Source: Phoronis australis
Taxonomy: Eukaryota > Phoronida > Phoronidae
DNA length: 64,000 bases
Assembly (NCBI GenBank): GCA_002633005.1
Contig: NMRA01000195.1
Location: forward strand, 252,154 to 316,153
Direction of reading: 5' to 3'
The position numbers and the translations under genes are program-made. Under the pieces are notes generated by a model. The model was not told the origin of the DNA, made no database searches, and saw nothing but the letters and a program-made list of their open reading frames with translations. Below are positions 34,318-47,000 of this stretch, piece after piece (position 1 is the stretch's first letter; the number at the start of each line of letters is the position of its first letter).

Positions 34318-34463
34318 CATGGGCGGCGCACCATAGAGGGCTGGGGGGCTATAGCCCCCACTTTTTTCAGTGCTACGCCGCATGCGGTCTATAGGCGGTG
34401 CACCACAGGGGGGGCTGAGGGGGCTATAGCTCCCCCACTTTTTTCAGTGCTGCGTCGCCCATG
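34318..34463. mobile_element. Small dimeric palindromic repeat, CATGGGCGGCGCAC family
   Basis: Two adjacent units of about 70 bp, each with 'gggcggcgcaccatag', 'ctatagcccccactttttt' and 'cagtgctgcgtcgcc'. Outer ends CATGGGCGGC and GTCGCCCATG are inverted repeats. A single further unit lies at 43534-43604. Looks like a tiny MITE. Confidence 0.65.
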
Positions 34464-36076
34464 TGTACATGTTGACCAAGCCTGTTGGATGCCTCTGAGG
34501 TACGCAACTGACACACCCCAAGTACAGTTCTAAGAAAGTATACATGTAGGAATTCCGAAGTCCAGCTCAAGGTAATCAAGCGTTTGTGGGGAACATTAAT
34601 ACAAAAATTCGTTGTGCATCGAAAAACGGTAGGTTCCATCTGACTTCGTTTACCGTGATCTGAAAACTTACAAACCCTCTTAATCTTCACGTAAAAGAGT
34701 ACCAATGAAACCAAGTCTTGGCCTATTGACAGATACTAAAAACGACGTTTCCATCCAATTCTCTGACTGAAACAAAATAATGCTCTCAGTCTGTAACCCT
34801 CAACTACCCCAGTCAAAGGTTTGGAGAAACTTCGAAAACTCCTTTTAAAGTCTGCCGGGGCAGTCATGTCTTACACTTTAGTGAATTGCAAGGCAGCTGT
34901 GAGGAAAGACCACTCATTAGAGCCATAATGTCCAATCTGTGACAAAGAGATGCGTGTTTTCCGATTCCTGATTTTATTCAAGATTGACGCCAGACTGCAC
35001 CAGCAGGTGACAGAACGCCGATTGGTTTGAATCATCAAGGCAGGATTTAGAATCCTTTTAAGGTAAAGATTGATTAAGTGACACTCATTAAAGTTCCAAG
35101 TTGATGCATACGTCATCTTGAGATCAGTTATGATTTCATTTCAAGAACAGCACTGACTAGCCAATCAGACAGTGAATTAGAGGATTATAGTTTATTTTGA
35201 AGTGTACAACCTCGAAGACTTAAGACGGAAGGAAATGAACAGAAGACGCGCACGCGGCGATTGACTAGGACGCCAGAGCATCCACAGTGTCGCAAAGTTT
35301 ACGGGATCGCCCCCAAATAGTTTAATTTATTCCAAAATATGGATTGCACAGTCTTGTCTATTTATTTGGTACATCCACGATGAGCTCCCATTGGACATAT
35401 CATTATATCAGGAAGACATTATTAGGTAGGGACAACGCCGCGTTTAATGGACGTGTTTTAAAATTGTTGTTCAAGTTGCCAGCAATCCAAGCGCAGTGAT
35501 TAAATGTTGACGACATACAAAATAACACCAAGTCGGTACCTGAAGATCGCAAATCAGAGGCGCTGTGGTGCATTGAATATAGTGGTCGGTTTACCCCTGC
35601 ACGAGAAACCCGGTTCGACAGACGTTTACTGTAGCCCGGCTTCTATGTCGGGTGTTGTTTTTACAGATACCTCTACTACACTGGTCCCCAAGACTGGAGT
35701 TGGGCCACCGTATGTGCAACATTTTTGGGGCATGAGTGGGACGCGGTTTCGTAGATTGCATGTCGGTACTCGCTGGTATGGGTTGAAATTGTGTCCACCC
35801 GCGTGGGTATAGTGCTGCTATCAGTCAAATCGTAGAGAAATCGCTCCATCAAACACTAGTGCGACTCCGTGTGATCGGTGTTTCAAGTGACACAATCCGC
35901 GAGAAGTGTTTTTAGATCAGCCCTAACAGTCTCGCTTCCAGCCTCTACGATTAGCGTTATATTCTGGTGAACAACTCTGTCACCTAGTTTTTAATGAAGG
36001 ATGTGAACTTCCTATGTAAACGTGGGTCTGTGCTTAGAATGAATCGAGTAAACATATCTTAGGGACGAATGATTCA
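34464..36076. other. Intergenic, no gene identified
   Basis: No exon with convincing splice sites or a recognisable domain was found. One open frame at 35504-35812 (102 codons) has no recognisable features. Confidence 0.45.
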
Positions 36077-36769
36077 ATTAGCCTATGTGTATCACGGGAA
36101 CGTTGGAAAGTTACCTAGAATTTCTGAAATCCGCGTCCGTTTCTTGGCTAAACAAGAAAGCCCTACTCGGGCCGAGACAAATTCGATTAATAAGATGTGT
36201 CTATCAGAGAAATGTACTGGGCCAGGATCGAGTGAGTGTGATTGAAAACTTGCTAAACAATCTCGCTCCCAGTACTGGTAGATCTCGGATGCCGTAAGGG
36301 CAAGGCCGTTCACAAATTCCGAAAGAAAACTGACTGTGCAGCAACTAGAAAAAGGCGTGCCTTTGACGTTTTTTGGTCGTGTCCCTGCGGGAGATGAGGC
36401 GACACGCTTCGCAACAATAACCAANATTAGCCTATGTGTATCACGGGAACGTTGGAAAGTTACCTAGAATTTCTGAAATCCGCGTCCGTTTCTTGGCTAA
36501 ACAAGAAAGCCCTACTCGGGCCGAGACAAATTCGATTAATAAGATGTGTCTATCAGAGAAATGTACTGGGCCAGGAGTGAGTGTGATTGAAAACTTGCTA
36601 AACAATCTCGCTCCCAGTACTGGTAGATCTCGGATGCCGTAAGGGCAAGGCCGTTCACAAATTCCGAAAGAAAACTGACTGTGCAGCAACTAGAAAAAGG
36701 CGTGCCTTAGACGTTTTTTGGTCGTGTCCCTGCGGGAGATGAGGCGACACGCTTCGCAACAATAACCAA
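36077..36769. repeat. Near-identical direct duplication across a single N
   Basis: 36077-36424 and 36426-36769 are almost identical, differing by a 4-bp indel (gatcgagtgag / gagtgag) and about one substitution. They are separated by one N at 36425. This is typical of two contig ends joined without collapsing their overlap. Confidence 0.92.
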
Positions 36770-36998
36770 ATTTTGATTTGGCCCATTTACCGTTATGATT
36801 ATGAAGTTGGTCCCAAAATTTTCGTTACTCAAAGTAGATGTAACTTCGGGACTTGAAAAAAATAAGTTCGTTTGCTTGAGATTACGTTTGTCATGGTGAG
36901 CAATAACGAACTGTCAGTTTGCAAGATCAAAATCACCCAACTCAGCCCAGTAAGGGCGGAACTCGGGTTTAGTGCAGCTTTTTATAAAAACACTAGTG

Positions 36999-37004
36999 TT
37001 TATT
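36999..37004 (-). promoter_or_regulatory. Polyadenylation signal of the protease gene
   Basis: TTTATT on the plus strand, AATAAA on the minus strand, about 160 bases after the protease stop codon. Confidence 0.5.
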
Positions 37005-37164
37005 AAAAGGTTAAATCTAACATATCTCAGTGATATGTTCATCGGGCTCTGTTTCGGGATAAACAAACAGAGTGGCCGTGTTTTGAAACTGACTGTTTAT
37101 GAAGTAGGTATTCCGCAGTCCGTCGCCGTGATATCTTAAATAGGGTTAATTGGCATTAGGACTA

Positions 37165-38027
37165 TCACATCTTGCTAAGGATCCAGTCTTTATAATTTTC
37201 CACTTTTGTATAAAATCCATATTTGCCAGGCTGGGCACAGCCCTCACCCCAGCTGACTAGCCCGAGCAAATGCCACCTGAACTCAGTGTCGTCATCATCC
37301 AAAGGCTCATCCTCGTCATAGTCTAACGGATCCAGTGTCGACCTTTCTAGTCGCATAATGAATGGGCCACCACTGTCTCCCCTACAAGCGTCGCCAACAA
37401 CTTCACGTTTGTAGCCAGCGCAGAACATGTTGTCCGTGACACTAGCGGCCCGAGTGGCCGAGTTACGGCATGTGATCCTGTCCACCAGCGGCAGGCGGAC
37501 TTCATTCAAATATCGAGGAATCTGGCCTCTTTCTGCCAGTCTGCCCCATCCAGTCACCGTACCGACCTGGTTGCCTTCCTCGCGCAACAGTGCATTAATG
37601 ATATGCCCTGTATGATTCCAACAGATTGGCCTGATATAGTCCGTGAACTCCACCCGAGTTCGCAGCTTAATAAGGGCTATGTCGTTGTCGTATGTATCTG
37701 ATTCAGAATTGAATCCCTCATGCACACGATAGAGAGACATGCGATAAGTTCGTTCTTGTGGTTCTCTTGTGGTGCGGTCGTATTTTCCTAGTTTCAGTTC
37801 GAGGTTCTCTGAATTGAGAGGATAGCGATACTCGGCATTGAAGTCGTGAAAACAGTGGGCCGCAGTCAATACCCAGTTCTCGTTAAGTAGAACTCCACCG
37901 CAGAAGCTGTGCGCATTTCTCTCGTACAGCATTACCATCCAGGGCGCAGAACCGACAGCGGCATCTTGTCCTCCAACTATGTGGCCTTGTCTAAGTGAAG
38001 GTTCGTTTATGACTGGTTGACCGCATA
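37165..38027 (-). CDS. Protease gene last exon (S1 catalytic domain)
   Basis: One exon encodes the whole peptidase S1 domain, 287 residues plus TGA. A pro-piece Cys (ICGQPVINEPSLRQGH) should keep the light chain disulphide-linked after cleavage before IVGG. The His, Asp and Ser of the triad are intact. A single-exon catalytic domain is unusual for thrombin itself and suggests retention of an intron-poor ancestor. Confidence 0.92.
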
Positions 38028-41000
38028 CTGCAAACATCAAAGTAGAACAGACACTTATTTTGACACCCTTACTTGTTACTCCAGGCATTGATAAAATCAT
38101 ATTTTCCGTTACTATAACTACAGGCACGTCGTGCGTAATAATAATAATTACTTTATTTCGGTACCCAAGAGTTGAAGACACAAAACAGCCGTCTTGTATG
38201 CCGTCCAACTCCGTGACCCCATACTCACTGCGTTTAACTCCGTAACTGAAGATTTAGTAATCCTCTGTCCGTTGACCAAAAGCTCTGCAGAGTCGGATTT
38301 TAAAACTTACTGATCAAACTTTCAAGTACTGGAACCAGAGAACGAATACTGCACTCCGAGCTGATCGTATCTAGCATCTGATAAGCAAGCGAGCTACATG
38401 TAGTTGTTTCCCCAGCCTCTTCAACTGAAATTAAGCCTCTGCTCTGTTTCTTACTTGAAAACTGAGGGGTGGTGAGTCATGTACGTAGTGAGTTGAACAC
38501 CGATACCCCAAATATCCCTGGTGCGGGTCTTCCGCTTTGCAAACTAGCATCAATGGTGCATTCGAGGGATTATCGTTATTGGTGTGCGGGACCGGAGAGC
38601 TTGCGACGTCGCGGCAGTGACTCATTGACGGCCACTCGTGAGATGCCGATTGTGGCTAAGTAACTTGCCAAGCCACGTTTTTTAAAACCTTGCTAGCATA
38701 GGTTTACGTAACTTTTGAATAAAAGTCCAGACCTTGTGTGAAACTGATGCGTGCGGCTTGCTAATTGTTTAGGCCTAAAAGTTGAGGGAGCAGGAATTAA
38801 AGTGAGCGCAGAACCAACTAGGCTACTGTACGTTCTTGGCCTACATTTACAAGTTAGATGCACTTACTTTCTTGAGCTGTGGAGTACACTTGTATCCAGG
38901 CACTCGCATTCACGGAACATTCGCTGTTACGCAGCTCACAAGTGTACTTCCCGTGGTCTCCCGTCGCTGCCTGACGTATAAGAAGATATCCGTTGACCAG
39001 CTTTTGCAGACGGACATTGTCGTAAACTACAGGCACACCGTCCTTATACCAGTGGGTGGTGGTGTGCTGGACACTGGGTAAACACGGTAACATCTTCAGG
39101 GAGCCCAGGGGCACAGTTGCATTCTGTGGTCTTTCGGAGAAGTCTAAAAAGCGACCGGTACGGTCAAGAAACACATGTGCAGCATTTTTTCAACACAAGA
39201 AGGCGGAACATTAATAACATGAGGTCGACGGTTCGTCATAACGAGGTTATCGAAGAATAGTGTGGTTATGAGAACTTGTAGATTATTTCCGATAACACAC
39301 GACTGTCAAACACACAGTTTGCTACCCCCCCCCCCTTCCCGNTCCCGACCAACCAAGCAAGGTTTACGGCATAGGCTTACACAAAGAAACGTAATACCCG
39401 CTAGTGATAAGCATAAGAAAAGCAAGCCCAACGCTCTCTAGATCGTAACCTTCATCGGCCACCTACTGTATGGCACTATACATGCTTGATCGTCAGAAGC
39501 CCCACCCGAAACACAAACAACGATTGCCTACCGATATCACAAGTCTGGACATCTGGAGACGATATCCAGCCGACTGACTGGATCACCTGTCCGTTAAGTT
39601 CCGCCACGCACTTGTATTTACCAACGTGTAATGCTTCTAAGGCGGAAATGATTAGTACTCCATGAGGGCCAGGCAATAGATTTGTGTTCAGCAATGGAGA
39701 CGTTCCTATCAGTATTACGTCGTTGTGAGACCTACAAAACAATATTAAAAAATTATTGTTTGACAAGCCACGAGAAGGGAAGAAAACATACATGTAGGCC
39801 TACCAGCTCAGGAGCCACCAATTGAACTTATCTGGCATGCAAGAATTGGCTGCTCGGGGACGGAGTGAAACCGCTTTGACGTGTCCGGATTCATGGCTTA
39901 GCTAGACGTGAGCTGTTCACCCTTACGTACAATTTTGTGTGAAGGGTTAGCACACATATTGTCTCTCTATCTCCACACATTCATGCGCCCAAGGGGACAA
40001 CAGTGTGTCTTGTGCGACATTATATATTGTTCCATTGTGATGGCACATATTGTTACCCCAAAAAACATGGAGCTTTAGCGAAATTACTTGGCTGTACTAG
40101 ACATGTAGGTAGCCTAAAAGCCATAGAGTACTGCTTGTATAGGCCCATGTAAATAAAAGCACGGACAAATACCACGTTCGACGAGGAACTCTCACTGTAG
40201 TTGAAGTAGATGTAACAAGCGGTCGGAATCCGGATCCAGAAGATTTGAATTGTGGAGAGCTACCGAATGTTGCAGGGAGTAAATCATGTTCCTGTTTGCA
40301 AACCAACTTGCTACAACTTCGTGTTAATCTTCCTTACATTTTCTTAGGTGGCTCTCTGACTCTAGTAAACGGCCTAAATATACCTTTCGACACACTTGGG
40401 TGAGTGACAATGGGCTATGTCATGGGCGGATCCAGGATTTTGAGTTGGGGGGGGCCATGGCAGAGTATTAGCCATGATTTTGCCCGACAGACATTCGCAC
40501 CCCCGTATTGCCAAATGGAATCTGGGAGAATTTTAGGTGGGTGGGCATGGCCCCCTTGGCCCCCCTCTAAATCCGCCACTGTATGTGCTGGTGTTCAACA
40601 TTGCACTGTCTCCCGGACAAAAATGTCTCGATTGCGACAATATATGTCACAAACTGTCATGCGGTCCTGTAAGACGTCTGCATGAGTGGGAGACTATGTC
40701 ATCTGAAGGCATCATATCGACTCTTCCATCTCTCAGTCACTGCAAAAATCCGACTGGGAGCCACAGTCACTACCCAAGGAGCTGTGACGTCAGTGGTTTG
40801 CGTCCTAGATTGAACTTTCCAGACACGGAAGGGGAAATACATGTAGTAATGCACTGAGTTGGCAATATTGGCCTAGCTTTCAAGAAAGTGATCCTGAACC
40901 AAAAAGCCAAAGGAAACAGTGGAAACCAGCTGGCAAGGTGATGGGTTCCACGGTCGGATCCAGGATTTTGAGTTAGGAGGGAGGGGACAGGGCAGAGTAT

Positions 41001-44000
41001 AAGCCAGGATTTTCCCCGCCAGACATTCGCACCCCTGAACTCTCAAACGAAATCCGGGAGAAGTTTAGGGGCATGGCCCCCTTGTCCCTCACTTAAATCC
41101 GCTTCCGGCTTTTGTTTTGTGCTACAGCGAAGGAATGCGTACTTGTGATCAACTTCTTGCAATGTGGGTGAACTGATACTGGCAAGTACTACCCATGCAG
41201 AAAAAAACTGGAAGAGGCAACCAAAGCCGGGGAAACGCCAGCCGAGTTGTAGCGCTGCTGCTTGGAGACAATGCACACGCCTACTGACACAGTTAACTTG
41301 ATTGTGGCTGAAGCAGCCGAATGCGGTTTAGAACTGTTGCCGCAGGGTGATTCGCCAGACTTGCCTCTGTCCTACCTGCGTTGTCACTATACCGAAGCGA
41401 TGAGGGCACGAGACGTGCTCTTGAGAGATACCTTGTGCCAACACGATCAAAGTCTACTGACCGGTACTCTTTTAAAAGTAACTCTTTTAAAAGTAAGCAC
41501 ATCTTACCATGTTATAGTTGTAACTGGCCTTGTGGAACACTCCAACACTGCATTTTCACCAGCATAAACTGATATGTTGACGAGGTGCTTTGTAAATTGT
41601 AGTATCGTTGCAGGTGGCGCTGACGTGGTCGCTCTGGGTGTTTGGCGTGCCTGTGTCGTGGCTACCGGAAAACAACAGAAACTAATTATACGCCACTTAC
41701 ATAAATACTTTTTGAGTTTTGAAAATAAGAGGCATCCCTTGATCTAAGCTGCTGACCAATTAGGAATCGCAACCAGACTTGCACAGATGATTTCCAGGAA
41801 TTTGTGACGAGCAGATTGCAGATGGGTCATGATTAGCACTAAGTTCCAAGTACTGACTTTCAAATCCTTGTACACAGAATGAGACATTCCAACACCTAAC
41901 CATTCCTGTGACTAGAGTGGTGGCACAATGTAAGGCTATGATACTTGACTGGCGCTGTGGTAAAAGGGAATGTGTCAGACTGAACTGGAACTCTGTTTGT
42001 AGCAGCTTTAACACGGAATTTGTCATACCTGAGAATTGAAGGATGCCATTGCACAGACAAACTAGGGCTGATCCACACGGAGTCAATGTCATCTTGACCG
42101 AAGTCTACGTAAAAGGAAGTCTACCAGGCTGAACTGATGCTGTGTTTGCAGCTGCTTTCACAAGGAATTGAGGGTTGCTATCGAACAGACAGACTCGGAG
42201 TGTTTCATCCACAGAATCAATGCCATCTTTATTCGCTCCTTGGCTTATGAAACTTTATGTTTCATTCTTAAAAAAGACGGTTATATTTGGTCTTTGAGAC
42301 TCAGTAGTTTCATGGCCAACTGTAAAAGCCAGGCTGGTACGACACCCAAGAATAGTTTGTTGCTCACTACACTCTTCAAACACTAACAATATTCAGCTCT
42401 TGAATGCCATTCTTAAGTCTGATATACCATATGTAGTGTTGACAGCTTGGGCAAGAAGCTATCAATCTCATTGATCAAATCTATTTCAAGACCGGGCAAA
42501 GATATTATTGGCCAAGGAGCCTGAGAAAAGATGAAATTGTTTCTGCTGGTGAAACAGCCCTATGACAACCTTCACTATGGTATTAGACAAGTGTTCTATT
42601 GTATGAAAGCTGCAGTGTGAAAGCTGCTGTACAAGCACAGTGCCAGTTCAACTCGCTGCACTTTTTCCTACAAATACCATATATATCCGTTGATTGCACC
42701 CCCAGCTCCAAGGATTGTTTAGTGTTGAGATGTCTTCTGTATACTGGGACTAGAAACTGAGGCAGAGAACTTACTATCTACCATAACCATCCGCAATCTG
42801 TCCCTCAGAAATTCCTAGAAGCCGTTTATCGTAGTGGCAGCAAGTATTCTTACAATGTTTGAAGATTGAGCTTCGCTTCACGTTTCACAGAATATGTCAG
42901 CAAACAGTACCTAGCAACCTTCAAAGCCTCTGTCACACAAATGTCGTTTGAGCTATGCACTTTCATAGCTCACTGACATAAATCGAGTACATGTATATAG
43001 GTATTCCTGTATGTGTTAATAGTACTTGTCAGGGGTGGATCAAGGATTTCGAGTTGGAGGGGCAGGGCATAGTATCAGCCAGGATTTTGCCCGTCTGACA
43101 TTCGGACCTCCGAACTGCCCAATGGAATCTGGGATACTTTTAGGGGGAGGCTATGGCCCCTTTGCTCTCCCCTTCCCCCTAAATTCGCCATTGCTTATAG
43201 CACCAAAACAATGATGGATTAGTCAAAATGAGGCATAATTCGCTGAAAAGCTTCCAGCGTATGGCGGCCCTTTGGCCACCGCCTCTACTGGGGCTACTGG
43301 GGCCAGTTGAGACGGTCATACTAACTTCCGTTGTGAGATTATTGTGTTTACCGAACTCCTGCCTTGGCATGTACTTGAAAATTCCACAAAACCGTCGTAA
43401 AAAATTGATGAGAAGTGTAAAACAAAATGTGAGTTTGATATTACATATGACACGCCTCATACATGTACATATGTATGACAAATTTGTCAATAAATGACAT
43501 TATTATCATCATTACATCTAATAGGGCCTACTTCATGGGCGGCGCACCGTAGGGGGCTGGGGCCTTAGCCCCCACCCCCTACATTTTCAGTGTTGTGCCG
43601 CCATGCTATTGTACCGTGTATCAGGTAGCTCAGTAACTGTTTGCATCACACGATATCGGTGACGTCACAGGGTGAGCCCTAGGAACCAAGTTATAGAAGT
43701 ACTGAGACTTGAACCTGGTATCTCCGGCCTGTGAGCAAAGCGTCCGATCGATCGGCCAATAGACAAGTCGTCAGAGTTCCCGTCGGGAAATTGGCTTCAA
43801 TAACAATGCAAAGTATTTTTTGGAAACTGGAGGAAGGGACCGGATAAAATTAATTCAAAATTAAACTTTTGAGATGGATTAGGATCCGCTAGGTGGTTTA
43901 CCTGATGGGCATTCCTCTTCATTGCATACTCGCATCTCCAGAGAAGTCGTGCCGCAGAAGTTTGATTGTGCGTTCTGCCCCGTGTTGAAGTCAAAACAGG

Positions 44001-47000
44001 CACGCGATCGCGTTTGTTCGCCCCCGCCGCACGAGCGGGAGCACGTGGACCATGGCCCCCATTCTAGCCATTCACCTCTTTCTGTAAGACGAATTCAAGA
44101 ATAGAATAAACACATGACAACAGAATGCAAACGTGTACTACTGGCAGAGCCGCTGTGTCGCTTTGTACATTATCAATGTTTTTTGCTTCCAATAAAAGTT
44201 ATAATGTTCCTCATATTCAATTTACGCACTGATCAGACTGCGTGCATAGAAGTGGTCGAATTTTAAATAGAATAAATCAAGTGCGGGACTGAAAAAACTA
44301 TCATGAAAACGCTATATGAGGCGAAATAAAAAAAAATTAGAAGTGAGATCGGTGACTAAAGCAAGACCTCCAAGAAGAATAGGTCTCAAACATTTCACGA
44401 GATACATAATGAATGTAAATTTCATGACCACCAGACGTAAGATGTATCCAGTAGCATGCCATACCGCTTGACGAGATCTATCCTCATATCAAATTTTCAG
44501 AAAGATCCTTCAAGGGATTGCAGAGATACGGCACTCAATCGATTCGACAGCAGTCAAATGAAAATCTCGAATTACTCGCGGACCGCGTAAGTCTTCAAGG
44601 AAAACGAAAACGGCATGGAATATTTCCACAGCTCTTGAAAATCTACCAATATACCAAATTCCAGCGACAACGCAGTTATAGTTACGCAAATAAAACAAAA
44701 CGAAAAATGCTCGACACATCTTACATAAGATTTCAAATAAAAACAACAGGCCTCGAGTTACTAATGAAACACATGTTGCAAACAAAGAAACAAAACAACA
44801 AAAAACATGACAGTAACACACCAGGAGAAATTTCATTTCGGCAAGTAAAAAGCAGTCAAGCAACTTTAGATCGGTCCATAGCGTCATCGCGTAAAATGTG
44901 AGATGCTTACTTCAGTGATGCACTAAAAGTTGCATTTATTTTCCATGGCGCTGTTTGTGGCTTTTGGCGTAGGTAGGCATCGGAAAGTTGGTTAACCATG
45001 TATGATATCATGACATATAATTTGTTTCTAGTGCTCACTCGATTCTTATGACAATTTACGCAAGGTGGCGCTGTGCCCATGTAACATGGATCTTGTCCAC
45101 CTCACCTTCCTCCTCATTACAACAATAACCAGTCCACCCCGGTTGACACTTGCACTCCTTATCAAACGCAGACCATTCACCATGGGCACATATTGTGTTA
45201 CAAGTATCGTGTTGGTAGAGGTCGCTCGCAGACAGGCCGCAGTGATCCAGTTTCTTCCGCAGTGTATCCAGCCACACCCAGGCGCACAAACTTCGAGTTC
45301 GTTGTCTGGTTCCACCGCCGCACGTTCTGAAGAGAAATCAGCAAAAAGTGTCAGTACACTACGCTTGTAAATGTGCGCTCGTAAAATTGACGTCGTAAAT
45401 ATATGCTAATATAACGGCAAGCGTCGACGAGTCTGAATTGTGACGAGCGTACTTAAGTTCACGATCGTAAATTACGAACGTATGATTGGATGATCTGTAA
45501 TATGCATAACCTTAGACAAATGGACAAATTTTGCCATAAACTGTAGTAAACATCCCTGCCTTTGCATAATGGCGAATTTTCAAAATGCATCAACCAATAA
45601 TTTTCGTTAAAAACGAACACCACGGCGCGGTATTCAGCTGGCAAAAACAACCAGGTGTGGTTTTCGATTTATGAAAAATGATGAACTAATAAGCTAAAAA
45701 CTACAAACATTGGTTACGATTGAAGATAAACGACCGTAGGTATTGACATACTCGGTGGATTTACAAACGCTCACTAGATTTAACAATGTCACATAGGTTA
45801 TTCTACTCTTTTCATCTCGTTTTGACAGATTTTTTACAAGGAAACAGTTGTACCAGGAAGAGATATCTCTTCCTGGTTGTATTTAACCTTTGCCCACTCT
45901 TCATTTTTATGACTGACAAAAAGGTAGAATAGTTATGTAGTCAGTGCAACCGAAATTGTCCAGATACTCCAAGTCTTCAGTTTGGCGATCACCACATTTG
46001 GTTTATATATTTTATTATCGATTAAACTTGCACTAACGACACGTTTGATGTGAAATGTTTAGTGTAGTTGTAATCTGGAAAGTTCAGGTATGGGTTCACA
46101 ATTAAATAAACTAAATAAGTTTTGCTGGAGATCAAAATCTACCACTGTTTTGGTAGTTGAATTTTAAAAATAAAGTAAAAGGATATCAACCCGTTCCCGG
46201 TAAGAAAGAAAACTAGACAGGAACATTAAAAAAGAAATAACGAAAACCTGTATGAAATGTTTTTAAAACCATCGTTCCTATGGGAAGTGGCCCTTTGTCA
46301 TGATAAACGCAAATTAATTTTTTTTGGCCATTTTGTAATATTAAAATTATACTAAGTTAAAACTACTCTCCACATTTGCAGGCTGTAACCCTGTGCAAAT
46401 GCCAGAGAAAACTGTTGAGACAGTAGTGCTAGCTATTACCTTTCCACTTCATTAGCTCAAATCTACATGATAGATCTGAAAGGGCGTGCTGAATAGGCAT
46501 CATCAAAGTTGTCTGTGGCTAAGGGAATCTGAGCGGTGACCAGTGTAAGCGAGAAATTCCCCACATATCATGCACCTTTCTTTTTTTGCAAAATGTTACT
46601 AAAACGACGTGGTCACGAGACCCAAGTGGTTGTAGTTGTTTGGTATAAAGTCAAATATCAAATTCTACAGTTTTTACTTTCAAAACTTATGTGCTTTTAA
46701 TAAGTTGAATTCTTTTATTTTGTAGATTTTTACCAAGTGAGCAAATTACTCGAGAAGGTCCTACGCAACCTTAGCGCTCGAACTATATTGACGCTCGTCG
46801 TTTTACGAGTGTTAAAGATGAGTGTAATTAAACGAAATTTTCGGACTGCACCTTCCTCCCACCGTCCAAAGATACAGCCAGAGCCCTCCCACCGTCCAAA
46901 GATACAGCCAGAGCACTGCCAGCGGCCAAAGATACAGCCAGAGCCCTCCCAGCGGCCAAACATACAGCCAGAGCAAACAGGTACACGGAGCGTGTGGCAG

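Noticed and set aside
40537-40857. Cys-rich frame (CLDCDNICHKLSCG) on the plus strand
   Set aside because: It considerably overlaps a MITE, lies antisense in a protease intron and has no supporting splice sites.
41262-41567. 101-codon plus frame inside the protease intron
   Set aside because: No recognisable domain and no splice context; also checked on the minus strand for the missing Ig exon and not convincing.
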